This document shows positions 1 to 7,733 of a stretch of DNA of 64,000 nt, piece by piece. Made by a program: the position numbers and the translations under genes. Location: positions 186,001 to 250,000 of the forward strand of contig NTJZ01000002.1 of assembly GCA_002457215.1 (NCBI GenBank). Direction: 5' to 3'. The DNA comes from OM182 bacterium MED-G28. GTDB lineage: Bacteria > Pseudomonadota > Gammaproteobacteria > Pseudomonadales > Pseudohongiellaceae. The stretch's first letter is position 1, and each line of letters opens with the position of its first letter. A model generated the notes under the pieces. The model ran no database searches, was not told the DNA's origin, and saw nothing but the letters and a program-made list of their open reading frames with translations.

Positions 1-870
1 CAAGGAACATATAACATTGCCACTGTCACAATGCTGGAACGAGGCGAACAATTTGGTGGTGAGCTGGTTATCACGCCAGAAGAAGCCGCTCGAATTGGTC
101 AGACTGGTGAAAGCTATCTTGATACGTTGATTGAGAGCGTGGGTGGCGCAGAGGCTGCTGTGGGAGGATACAATACTTTTTGGATGGACCCGGGCGAGCG
201 CATGGCTTTAATAGATGGCGGGATACGCACTTCGATAATTGTCGAGCCAGAAAATGGTCGTCTACCTTGGGCCGAAGGCGCCCTGCAAAGCATTTTTGCT
301 GCTCGAGCAGGGGTTGGTGAATTCGACGGTCCTGAAGTGAGGCCAATGGCAGAACGCTGCCTCGTTGGCTTTGGGTCTTCCGGTGGTCCTCCCATGTTGC
401 CGGTTTTGTACAACAACCATAAGCAGATAGTGCAGACTGAAGATTATGTAATGATAATGGCTGAGATGAATCATGATGCTAGAATTGTGCGCATGAAAGA
501 CAGTACTCATGACGAAATTGCTAAGTGGTTAGGTGATTCTGTTGGATATTATGATGGAGACACCTTGGTGGTTGAAACCACCAATTTTCATCCACAGCAG
601 GGCTTGCGTGGTGCTCTTCGACATTTCTTATTTCTGTCTCCTGACGCCAAAGTGACTGAACGTTTTTCTCGACTTGATGAAAACACTTTGCTCTATCGTT
701 TTACCGTTAACGATCCAAAAATGTTCTCTAGACCATGGACCGGAGAATTACCTATGAATGCTGTGGAAGATATTATCTACGAATACGCTTGCCATGAAGG
801 TAACTACGCAATGCCGGGAATTCTCGCTGGTGGTCGCCGGGCGGAATATGAAGCAGCTTCGCAGAATTGA
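1..870 (+). CDS. Secreted protein of unknown function, 5' end outside the window
   Basis: The reading frame is open from base 1, with ten codons upstream of the first internal ATG at 31, so the gene begins outside the window and about 289 codons are visible. It is a clear paralogue of the complete gene at 11566-12555. Both share blocks such as YNTFWMDP / YNSFWWDP, RTSIIV(E/D)P, RP(M/L)AERCL, GPPMLP(V/I)LYNN, GDSVGY(Y/W)DGDTLVV, NFHPQQ, RPWTGE and YEYACHEGNYA. The complete paralogue has a signal peptide, so this one is probably exported too. I remember the family as hypothetical proteins in marine gammaproteobacteria and Acidobacteria, without assigned activity. It converges on the aromatic locus and its role there, if any, is unknown. 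Confidence 0.85.
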   Translation, partial: QGTYNIATVTMLERGEQFGGELVITPEEAARIGQTGESYLDTLIESVGGAEAAVGGYNTFWMDPGERMALIDGGIRTSIIVEPENGRLPWAEGALQSIFAARAGVGEFDGPEVRPMAERCLVGFGSSGGPPMLPVLYNNHKQIVQTEDYVMIMAEMNHDARIVRMKDSTHDEIAKWLGDSVGYYDGDTLVVETTNFHPQQGLRGALRHFLFLSPDAKVTERFSRLDENTLLYRFTVNDPKMFSRPWTGELPMNAVEDIIYEYACHEGNYAMPGILAGGRRAEYEAASQN

Positions 871-892
871 TCATCTGGTAAAGTAGAAGGGG

Positions 893-922
893 GTTGTCAT
901 AGACGGTCACGTCTATGACAAC
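893..922. repeat. Perfect inverted repeat between convergent genes
   Basis: Two 13-base arms (893-905 and 910-922) are exact reverse complements around a GTCA loop. The repeat lies in the 83-base gap between two genes that end towards each other. There is no run of T on either side, so it is not a textbook intrinsic terminator. It could be a Rho-assisted 3' end hairpin that protects both transcripts, or a protein-binding palindrome. Confidence 0.75.
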
Positions 923-953
923 ATTAGAACTATTCGTAATTGCGATTGAGGGA

Positions 954-1838
954 TTATAGCAATCCGGCTCTATCCAGCACTCCGTCCAAGCGTTTTTCCA
1001 ATTCCGATGGTGCCGGATGCATCGGTAATCGATGCTCATTATTTGGCAACAGGCCCATGCGTTTCATCATGTATTTAATTGGAATTGGGTTGGTGTCATA
1101 GAATACTGATTTGTTGAGCTCGAAGAGTTGATGGTGAAGTGACTTTCCTTTTTCTAGATCATTGTCCCAAACCGCGTGGCACATCTCTGCCAGAATTCCA
1201 GGACGCAAATTTCCAACGGCATTCATTAATCCAACTGCACCGATCGCCAATTCAGGAAAACTGAGTTCTTCTAGTCCCACAAAGACACTGAAATCTGGGA
1301 ACTCAGCCAAACATTCAGAAACAAAGCCAAGATCGTTTACCGCATGCTTCATGCCAATGAAAGTTGAAGACTGCTGCTGTAATTGTCTAATGGTTTCAAT
1401 AGTGATTGACACAGCAGCCCTGCCGGGAATGTGATAGATCATCCACGGAATATCTATGTCCTTAGTGATTTCAAGGTAATACTCAATAATTCCCCGCTGT
1501 GGTGGCCTAATGTAATAGGGAGTAACGATAAGTAGAGCATCAGCCCCAGCTGCGACAGCATGGTCAGTTAGCGCTTTCGATTCTGCCAAGGACTGAGAGC
1601 CCGTGGCAGCAACAACTGAAATAGAGTTATTAGACGTAGTAATAGCAACATCAACTAATTGATTTCTTTCAGCCACTGTCAGTGTGGAAGGCTCAGCTGA
1701 CGTGCCATTTACCAGGATGCCATGAGATCCTTCGTTAACATGGAACTCAATTAGTTTTGCGTAGGTATCCAAATCCACATCACCATTAGAGAAAGGAGTG
1801 ATTATCGGCGGAATTGATCCTTTTACTACGTTACTCAT
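954..1838 (-). CDS. DapA/N-acetylneuraminate lyase family aldolase, likely catabolic
   Basis: This 294-residue protein has the class I aldolase signature of the dihydrodipicolinate synthase family: a G-T-S motif around residues 45-47, Tyr135 in IYHIPGR, and the probable Schiff-base Lys164 in FIGMKHA. The ATG at 1838 has AAGGA upstream. It is the last gene of the minus arm, after a MarR regulator and an FAH-family gene, so a catabolic role is more likely than lysine synthesis. The usual class II aldolase HpaI of homoprotocatechuate degradation is not in the window. This enzyme may take its place by cleaving a 2-keto-4-hydroxy acid to pyruvate or a related keto acid; that is inference from context. 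Confidence 0.82.
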   Translation of the reverse strand: MSNVVKGSIPPIITPFSNGDVDLDTYAKLIEFHVNEGSHGILVNGTSAEPSTLTVAERNQLVDVAITTSNNSISVVAATGSQSLAESKALTDHAVAAGADALLIVTPYYIRPPQRGIIEYYLEITKDIDIPWMIYHIPGRAAVSITIETIRQLQQQSSTFIGMKHAVNDLGFVSECLAEFPDFSVFVGLEELSFPELAIGAVGLMNAVGNLRPGILAEMCHAVWDNDLEKGKSLHHQLFELNKSVFYDTNPIPIKYMMKRMGLLPNNEHRLPMHPAPSELEKRLDGVLDRAGLL

Positions 1839-1860
1839 TTTACATTCCTTTTAGGAATAA

Positions 1861-2301
1861 CTAGTTTTCGTTTTCCAAACTGTTGTTGAGATTTATGAGT
1901 TGGTTGAGAAGTCCTGTTAGTTCTCGCTTGCCCAATTTTCTTTCAATAGAACGGTATATTTTTTCTGATGCAGGAACTACTTGCTGATATTTTTTCTGCC
2001 CCCTCGCTGATAGACTAACCAGCACTTTGCGTTGATCCCCGATATCTGTTGAACGCTTAACGAAACCCTTCTCTTCCAAGTTCTTTAAAATCCTCGTCAG
2101 GCTTGGAGGCAGAATCATACTTTGTTGTGAAAGTTCGAATGCTTCTATTTGTTTATTGGTTGCAAGCACGCGAATCACTCGCCATTGCTGATCAGTCAAT
2201 CCAAACTGCCGCAGCATTGGTCGAAACAGGAACATAGTGGATTCCCGCGCCTGCAGCAATTGCATGGGTAAGCTTCGATTGATGTTTCTAAGTTTCGCCA
2301 T
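1861..2301 (-). CDS. hpaR: HpaR-type MarR family regulator of aromatic catabolism
   Basis: This 146-residue winged-helix protein closely resembles HpaR, the repressor of homoprotocatechuate operons. It shares the N-terminal pattern LLQARE..M..FRP followed by LT.QQWR..R.L, then the recognition-helix region PPSLTRILKNLEEKGFV and the wing segment DQRKVLVSLS. HpaR proteins repress divergent catabolic operons and are released by the aromatic substrate. Here the gene sits between the aldolase and the FAH-family gene, 16 bases after the latter. The likely operator is the palindrome in the divergent promoter near 3254-3265. The inducer cannot be read from the sequence. Confidence 0.85.
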   Translation of the reverse strand: MAKLRNINRSLPMQLLQARESTMFLFRPMLRQFGLTDQQWRVIRVLATNKQIEAFELSQQSMILPPSLTRILKNLEEKGFVKRSTDIGDQRKVLVSLSARGQKKYQQVVPASEKIYRSIERKLGKRELTGLLNQLINLNNSLENEN

Positions 2302-2317
2302 TAAATCAAATCTGTAG

Positions 2318-3178
2318 TTATATCAGTTCGTTAATAATTGGATTGGACAGTATTCCAACACCGGGGACTTCGACTTTAACTACATCGCCGTCGCGCAGAT
2401 ACTTGGGTGGATCAAATCGTGCTCCTGCGCCATTGGGTGTTCCTGTAGCGATTAAGTCTCCTGGCTTTAAACGGTAGAAGGAGGATAAATAGCTGATAAG
2501 AAAGCGAAAAGGAAACATTAGATTATCCGTAACATCGTTTTGTCTTTCTTCGCCATTAACTCGAGTAACGACCTGTAACTTACCCATTGGATTAACTTCA
2601 TCGGCGGTGACCATCCAAGGGCCAACGGAACCGGAACCTTCAAAGTTCTTTCCTTGGGTTACATTGAACTTTGCATGCCGCAGGTAATCTCTCACCGATC
2701 CTTCATTCATAATAGTAAGGCCGGCTATGTGTTCGTGGGCATCTTCTTGAGAAATTCTTCGCCCCTCTTTTCCTATGATTAAAACTATCTCACCCTCGTA
2801 ATCCAATTGTTCAGATTCTGGTGGGTTATTAATCTGTTGCCCATGCCCGACAAGAGACTCTCTACTGCGCATAAAAACACTGGGATACTTGGGTGGATCA
2901 CTATCGTCTTTATACTCTGCATTACGGTTGTTGTAATTCACCCCGATACAAATAATTTTTTCAGGATTGGGAATAGTTGGCTTGTATTGGATGTCATCCA
3001 ATGAACAATCAGCTTCCGAAGAAGTGACAAATTTAGTGAGTTCTTCCAAGCGTTGCTCACGAATTGCTTGCCGAAGATCTATAATTTCAGGGTAGTGTTT
3101 GGAAAGGTTTACGACGCCCTCACTACTTATTCCCCCAAAGTAAGGCTTGTTGTCCTTTGTAAAACTGAGAAATTTCAT
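2318..3178 (-). CDS. FAH-family isomerase/decarboxylase (HpaG/HpcE-like)
   Basis: This 286-residue protein of the fumarylacetoacetate hydrolase family has a short N-terminal region followed by the catalytic fold. The conserved segment IICIGVNYNNRNAE begins near residue 75. The metal-binding acidic pair is Glu128/Glu130 in LDYEGEIVL, and the C-terminal signature is GDLIATGTPNGAG. In homoprotocatechuate pathways such enzymes (HpaG/HpcE) decarboxylate 5-carboxymethyl-2-oxo-hex-3-ene-dioate and isomerise the product. Only one such domain is present, whereas enteric HpcE is a duplicated protein. It is the first gene of the minus arm, directly behind the divergent promoter. A hydratase role of the HpaH type is a less likely alternative. 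Confidence 0.82.
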   Translation of the reverse strand: MKFLSFTKDNKPYFGGISSEGVVNLSKHYPEIIDLRQAIREQRLEELTKFVTSSEADCSLDDIQYKPTIPNPEKIICIGVNYNNRNAEYKDDSDPPKYPSVFMRSRESLVGHGQQINNPPESEQLDYEGEIVLIIGKEGRRISQEDAHEHIAGLTIMNEGSVRDYLRHAKFNVTQGKNFEGSGSVGPWMVTADEVNPMGKLQVVTRVNGEERQNDVTDNLMFPFRFLISYLSSFYRLKPGDLIATGTPNGAGARFDPPKYLRDGDVVKVEVPGVGILSNPIINELI

Positions 3179-3244
3179 AGTGAATTATTCCAATTGCTAA
3201 TTGTGCGTCTGCAACGTCATATCTAGCGCAAAAAAGTACATGTA

Positions 3245-3272
3245 TTGATTTATTTAATATATTAAGTAATAT
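3245..3272 (+). promoter_or_regulatory. Probable promoter with palindromic operator in its spacer
   Basis: In the 128-base gap between the divergent arms, TTGATT (3245-3250) and TAATAT (3267-3272) are spaced by 16 bases and point towards hpaF. A perfect 12-base palindrome, TTAATATATTAA (3254-3265), fills the spacer. AT-rich palindromes of this kind are typical MarR-family operators, and an HpaR homologue is encoded next door. Binding here would block the plus promoter directly and could also affect the minus arm. The assignment is by inspection. Confidence 0.5.
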
Positions 3273-3306
3273 AAAAATCCAATGCTAGCATTTTGAGATT
3301 TGATTT

Positions 3307-3705
3307 ATGCCTCATCAAATCATAGAAGTCTCTTCGAATATTAGTGAGAAACTTGAACTAGACGGTTTGGTTCGAGTACTCCATGAATGCGCTGCCCAAC
3401 AAAATGTATTGCCTGTTAGGGGTTTGCGCACGCGAGTTCATGTCGCTTCCCTCTGCCTAATAGCAGATCAATCCTCGGACTATGGGTTTATCGCGGTTTA
3501 TTTGCGTATCGCTGAAGGGCGCTCCTTAGAGACTCGTAAGGAAGTTGGTGAAGCTCTTTATGAATGCTTATGCAAACATGTTGATGAGAATATTGTCGAT
3601 GTGCCATTAGCCCTATCCTATGAAATTCAGGAGATAAGTACTGAAACACGATGGAACCGCAATCGAATTCCAGAGTTCATGTCAGACCAGGAGAATCCTT
3701 CATGA
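3307..3705 (+). CDS. hpaF: 5-carboxymethyl-2-hydroxymuconate isomerase
   Basis: This 132-residue protein is collinear with enteric HpaF/HpcD. It begins MPH, which exposes the catalytic N-terminal proline of the tautomerase superfamily after Met removal. It keeps the patterns RTRVHVA, DYGF, GRSLETRKEVGEALYE and LALSYEIQEI. It isomerises the dicarboxylate made by HpaE in the homoprotocatechuate lower pathway. It is the first gene of the plus arm and its stop overlaps the hpaE start by four bases (ATGA), indicating translational coupling. A weak GAG lies upstream of the ATG. Confidence 0.88.
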   Translation: MPHQIIEVSSNISEKLELDGLVRVLHECAAQQNVLPVRGLRTRVHVASLCLIADQSSDYGFIAVYLRIAEGRSLETRKEVGEALYECLCKHVDENIVDVPLALSYEIQEISTETRWNRNRIPEFMSDQENPS

Positions 3706-5228
3706 GCCGGGAATTATTTGAAGAAAATTTGCAGAAAATAAAGCCGTTGCTCGCAAAATTTTCTGCAGAACCTATTCGACATTTTATTAATGGTGAATCA
3801 GTAGTAGCCTTTAACGGTAAAACATTTAGCAATCATTCACCTGTGGATAACTCACTGATTGGGGCAGTATCGGCTGGCACTGCTGAGGATATCGATATTG
3901 CCTGCCGAGCAGCGGAAGCAGAGTTTGATGATTGGGCGGCACTCCCTGGCAAACAACGCAAAGAACTTCTACATGCAATCGCTGATGCAATCGAAGCAAA
4001 CGCGGAAAATATTGCTTTAGTTGAAAGTTTTGATACCGGCCAGCCCCTAAGGTTTATGAAAAAAGCTGCAATTCGTGGTGCTGAGAATTATCGGTTCTTT
4101 GCCGACATGGCAGCAGATGCACGCAATGGCCTTTCTCTGCCAGCACAACAACATATGAATTATAGTACTAGGCAGCCAATTGGGCCCGTCGGCATCATCA
4201 CGCCTTGGAATACACCGTTTATGTTATCAACGTGGAAGATCGCACCAGCCTTGGCTGCGGGCTGCACAGTCGTGCATAAACCTGCCGAATGGTCACCCTG
4301 TTCTGCTTCCTTGTTGATAAATATAATGCACGAAGCTGGTTTACCTGCTGGGGTCGTCAATACTGTTCATGGCATTGGTGAAGTTGCAGGTAAAGCACTT
4401 ACAGAACACGAAGCCATTAAAGCAATTGCCTTTGTAGGTGAGTCCCAGACTGGCAGTGCGATTATGAAGCAGGGCGCTGACACACTTAAACGTGTTCATT
4501 TTGAATTAGGAGGTAAGAATCCTGTCATCGTTTTTGACGATGCGGATCTCGAACGTGCATTAGATGCAGTAGTTTTCATGATTTACAGTTTGAATGGTGA
4601 GCGCTGCACGTCATCGAGTAGACTATTGGTACAGTCCACCATCGCGGAAGAATTTGTTGAAAAGGTAAGGGCAAGAGTCGCAGCCTTGAATATCGGCCAT
4701 CCATTGGATCCAGCCACAGAAATTGGCCCGCTAATTCATCCTATTCACCTCAATAAAGTTGCGTCCTATTTTGATATTGCCAAAGATGAAGGAGCGACTA
4801 TTGCAATCGGCGGCAATGTGCCAGATCTAGATGGTAAAGGCTGTTTTGTTGAGCCAACACTGTTTACCAAAGCGACCCCGGACATGCGTATTTCCCAAGA
4901 AGAAATTTTTGGGCCTGTACTCACAGCTATTGAATTTGTTGACGAAGCAGACGCAGTGGAGATTGCAAACAGCGTGCGTTACGGCTTGGCGGGCTATGCT
5001 TGGACCGGCGATGCAGGCCGTGCAATAAGACTTGGTAGAGACTTGGATGTCGGTATGATATGGGTGAATTCTGAAAATAATCGTCACTTACCTTCGCCAT
5101 TTGGAGGCATGAAAGCCAGCGGTATTGGTCGAGATGGCGGCGATTACAGTTTTGATTTTTACATGGAAACGAAAAATGTTTGTATTGCCACGGATGATCA
5201 TCACGTTCCCAAACTCGCGAAAGTCTGA
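3702..5228 (+). CDS. hpaE: 5-carboxymethyl-2-hydroxymuconate semialdehyde dehydrogenase
   Basis: This 508-residue aldehyde dehydrogenase has the catalytic residues Asn170 (TPWN), Glu268 (FELGG) and Cys302 (GERCTSSSR). I chose the ATG at 3702 because AGGAG lies eight bases upstream and it overlaps the hpaF stop in an ATGA; the frame is open further upstream but without a better site. Resemblance to HpaE/HpcC and position between hpaF and the dioxygenase genes point to NAD-dependent oxidation of the meta-cleavage semialdehyde to the dicarboxylic acid. The exact semialdehyde depends on the ring substrate, which is unproven. Confidence 0.88.
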   Translation: MSRELFEENLQKIKPLLAKFSAEPIRHFINGESVVAFNGKTFSNHSPVDNSLIGAVSAGTAEDIDIACRAAEAEFDDWAALPGKQRKELLHAIADAIEANAENIALVESFDTGQPLRFMKKAAIRGAENYRFFADMAADARNGLSLPAQQHMNYSTRQPIGPVGIITPWNTPFMLSTWKIAPALAAGCTVVHKPAEWSPCSASLLINIMHEAGLPAGVVNTVHGIGEVAGKALTEHEAIKAIAFVGESQTGSAIMKQGADTLKRVHFELGGKNPVIVFDDADLERALDAVVFMIYSLNGERCTSSSRLLVQSTIAEEFVEKVRARVAALNIGHPLDPATEIGPLIHPIHLNKVASYFDIAKDEGATIAIGGNVPDLDGKGCFVEPTLFTKATPDMRISQEEIFGPVLTAIEFVDEADAVEIANSVRYGLAGYAWTGDAGRAIRLGRDLDVGMIWVNSENNRHLPSPFGGMKASGIGRDGGDYSFDFYMETKNVCIATDDHHVPKLAKV

Positions 5229-5231
5229 AAT

Positions 5232-5579
5232 ATGAGCCTCTATCAGGCACAAAAAATTTTGTATCACTTAAATCGTGACGAAGAAATGCAACAAACTTTC
5301 CTCACAGATAAAGCCGCTGTACTCTCAAGATATGATTTGTCAACGGAAGAGTATGAAGCATTGCATTCAGGCGATATCGGGTTACTTTACGTGTTGGGCG
5401 TAAACGGTCAGATATTGATGCACTATGCAGCATTCTTGAAGGTGGAATGGTTTGACTATTTGCAGCTTATGCGAGATGGCGTGGATAATCATGGCCCAGT
5501 TCGGGCAGGAATTTATGCGATGACAGCAGGTGGGGAGCAATTTGCAGAAACTCCCGTTACATCCAGGGACCCGAACTAA
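5232..5579 (+). CDS. LigA-type small subunit of an extradiol dioxygenase
   Basis: This 115-residue helical protein of the LigA superfamily contains the pattern FLTDKAAVLSRYDLSTEEYEALHSGD followed by LYVLGVNGQILMHYA. In protocatechuate 4,5-dioxygenase, LigA caps the active site of LigB. The stop codon overlaps the start of the next gene by one base (TAATG), so the two subunits are probably coupled in translation. Homoprotocatechuate dioxygenases of the enteric HpaD type have no such subunit, so its presence among hpa genes is unusual. Confidence 0.88.
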   Translation: MSLYQAQKILYHLNRDEEMQQTFLTDKAAVLSRYDLSTEEYEALHSGDIGLLYVLGVNGQILMHYAAFLKVEWFDYLQLMRDGVDNHGPVRAGIYAMTAGGEQFAETPVTSRDPN

Positions 5580-6412
5580 TGAGCTTGGTCTATGCCGGAA
5601 TTCTAAGTCATGCTCCGGGGATAACTGGCCGAGCGAATCTAGCGACTAATACCTTAGTGCGCGATGCTTTTTATAATTGCTTAGAAGATCAACGGAATGA
5701 AATTGAAGCGAGTGGGGCGGAAGTCTTAGTTGTTGTAGCGGCTGAGCATTTTGCGAATTTCTTTATGGATAATATGCCAGCCTACTGTATCGGCATTGGA
5801 GAAAAACATTATGGTCCTGTCGAAGATGCTGAATGGTTGAAAATTCCAAAGACCTCAATTCCTGGCGCGCCTGATTTAGCGCTGAAGCTTGCCAAACAAG
5901 TTATGCAAAGAGTTGATATCGCTTACTCGGAAGAATGGAAGTGTGATCACGGTATCATGGTGCCCCTGCATTTTTTAACACCAAATTTTGATATGCCAGT
6001 TATTCCTTGCAATATAAATTGTCAAGGACCGCCATTAACACCGCTGACGAGAGCATGGCGATTTGGTGAGGCCCTCAGACAGGCATGCAATGACCAAGCG
6101 GAGAAAATAGCAATAGTCGGTACTGGTGGTATTTCCCATTGGCCGGCAACGCCTGATTCCGGCAAAATCAATGAGGCTTGGGATCGAGAGTTTTTAGAGC
6201 AATTGATGAATCAAGACAAACAAAAGCTGCTTAGTTATACGGATGAAGATGTTTATGATCAGGCAGGCCAGGGTGGATTCGAGATACGAACACTGATTGC
6301 CGCTGCAGCAGCTGCTGGTGGTAAAGGCGATTTGCAGTTTTATTCTGCAGAGCTCCCGATTTTTGCAGTAGGGTGCACCGTCGCTCGATTTGAAATTTCG
6401 AGTGAAAGGTAG
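5579..6412 (+). CDS. LigB-type catalytic subunit of a class III extradiol dioxygenase
   Basis: This 277-residue protein of the LigB superfamily keeps the probable Fe(II) ligands His11 (LSHAPG), His57 (AAEHFANF) and Glu235 (GGFEIRT), and a catalytic histidine, His187, in GTGGISHWP. His124 in DHG is also typical. With the LigA partner it should cleave a catecholic ring next to a hydroxyl group using O2. The neighbouring hpaE and hpaF suggest the product is 5-carboxymethyl-2-hydroxymuconate semialdehyde or a close analogue, so the substrate may be homoprotocatechuate rather than protocatechuate. The substrate is inferred, not shown. Confidence 0.88.
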   Translation: MSLVYAGILSHAPGITGRANLATNTLVRDAFYNCLEDQRNEIEASGAEVLVVVAAEHFANFFMDNMPAYCIGIGEKHYGPVEDAEWLKIPKTSIPGAPDLALKLAKQVMQRVDIAYSEEWKCDHGIMVPLHFLTPNFDMPVIPCNINCQGPPLTPLTRAWRFGEALRQACNDQAEKIAIVGTGGISHWPATPDSGKINEAWDREFLEQLMNQDKQKLLSYTDEDVYDQAGQGGFEIRTLIAAAAAAGGKGDLQFYSAELPIFAVGCTVARFEISSER

Positions 6413-6417
6413 AAGGC

Positions 6418-7512
6418 ATGAGTGAAAATTCCTACCCATTTCTCTACAACTGCTGGTACCCAGCAGCCTGGGTTCATGAGTTGGCAGATGCTGCAAAAGT
6501 AGCACGAGTGTATCTCGAGAAACCTATTGTCATTTACAAAGGCGAAAGTGGTAAATACATTGCGTTGGACAATCGATGTTGTCACAGGGGCGCTCCGCTT
6601 TCTTTAGGGCGAGTAGAAGGCGATTGCATACGCTGCATGTACCACGGTATGAAATATGACGACAGCGGTGTTGTTATTGAAATTCCGGGGCAGGATTTTA
6701 TTGGCCCGAATCATCGTGTGCAAAACTATCCAGTCGTCGAGAAAGGCAATCTCTTATGGATCTGGATGGGTGATCCTGGACTAGCAAGTGCTGATGATAT
6801 TCACGATTACGAACCTCTTTCAGACCCAACTTGGCGTGGATTTGAGAAAGAAGCCTATCTGCACTATGACGCAAATTGGATGTTAATCGTTGATAATCTG
6901 GCGGATTTTTCCCATCTGGCCTTTGTGCACACCAATACGTTAGGGGGCTCTGAGGATTATGCCTTCGTGACTAACCCAGAAGTCAAGAAACTCGACAAAG
7001 GGTTCAATATAGTCCGTTGGAGTAAAAACGATGCGCCCGCGCCTTATCACCTTAAGGTGAATCCTGATGCGCCAGAGAAGCTGGACCGATGCAACAGCGT
7101 CCAGATGCTGGTTCCGGGCAGTTTTTTTATGTCTACAATAATGGCACCAGTGAACTGGGATCCGAATAGTGAGAACTTCGATGGCGTTAAACAATATCGA
7201 AATTGCCAGTTCATGACACCAGAGACTCGATCTACTACTCATTTCTTTTGGAATTATTTACACAATTATCGTATAGACGATCCAACTATTTCTGTTTCAT
7301 TGAAGGCCAGCCTGCTCGAGGGCTTTATGGAAGATAAAGAAATTATTGAAGCCCAACAAAAAATGTTGGAGTACCAAGAAGAGTTTCAACCCAGAGGGCT
7401 GCAGGGGGATGAGGCGCTGATACACTTTCGGAAAGTCTTCAGCCAACTCTTGAAAGAAGAACAAGAAAATTTTGATTTTCATACACGTCAGTTGGGGAAT
7501 CCAATTATCTAG
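6418..7512 (+). CDS. Rieske non-haem iron oxygenase (VanA/O-demethylase-like)
   Basis: This 364-residue oxygenase has a Rieske centre formed by Cys54-x-His56 and Cys73-x2-His76, and a mononuclear iron site with His165 and His170 in DNLADFSHLAFVH, with Asp162 as a possible bridge. Length and N-terminus resemble vanillate O-demethylase and other ring hydroxylating or demethylating monooxygenases. It starts five bases after the dioxygenase gene. A role in making the catechol substrate for LigAB, for example by demethylating a methoxylated aromatic acid, fits the layout. No ferredoxin or reductase gene is nearby, so electrons must come from a protein encoded elsewhere. Confidence 0.85.
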   Translation: MSENSYPFLYNCWYPAAWVHELADAAKVARVYLEKPIVIYKGESGKYIALDNRCCHRGAPLSLGRVEGDCIRCMYHGMKYDDSGVVIEIPGQDFIGPNHRVQNYPVVEKGNLLWIWMGDPGLASADDIHDYEPLSDPTWRGFEKEAYLHYDANWMLIVDNLADFSHLAFVHTNTLGGSEDYAFVTNPEVKKLDKGFNIVRWSKNDAPAPYHLKVNPDAPEKLDRCNSVQMLVPGSFFMSTIMAPVNWDPNSENFDGVKQYRNCQFMTPETRSTTHFFWNYLHNYRIDDPTISVSLKASLLEGFMEDKEIIEAQQKMLEYQEEFQPRGLQGDEALIHFRKVFSQLLKEEQENFDFHTRQLGNPII

Positions 7513-7532
7513 CAATACCAAAGGAATTGTTT

Positions 7533-7730
7533 ATGCAGCGACAATGGGTTTATACAGGGATAATTCTATTTTTGTTTTTAGTTTTGGTTTTTGGTGTTCC
7601 GCTCTTTCCTGACTTCATGGCCATAGACATTTTTGGCCCGATGAACCTCGGTATGCTCGTGTTTCTTGTTCTGCATTTGTTGACACCGATATTGGCATTT
7701 CGCTATTTAAAGCAAAGCCAAGGAGAGTAA
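7533..7730 (+). CDS. Small two-helix membrane protein, probable symporter partner
   Basis: This 65-residue protein consists almost wholly of two hydrophobic helices separated by a short loop, with a charged C-terminus. I chose the ATG at 7533, which has AAGGA seven bases upstream, over an in-frame TTG at 7527. The gene ends three bases before the GTG of the sodium/solute symporter. Small membrane proteins are often encoded just before SSS-family transporters (for example DUF485 or DUF4212 proteins), so a role in assembly or activity of that transporter is likely. I cannot assign the exact family. Confidence 0.7.
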   Translation: MQRQWVYTGIILFLFLVLVFGVPLFPDFMAIDIFGPMNLGMLVFLVLHLLTPILAFRYLKQSQGE

Positions 7731-7733
7731 CCC

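Noticed and set aside
31-870. Treating the ATG at 31 as the true gene start
   Set aside because: The frame is open to base 1 and the paralogue at 11566-12555 has about 60 more residues at the N-terminus, so the gene is cut by the window edge.
1162-1434. Plus-strand open frame inside the DapA-like gene
   Set aside because: It is antisense to a well-supported aldolase and has no family signature or ribosome site.
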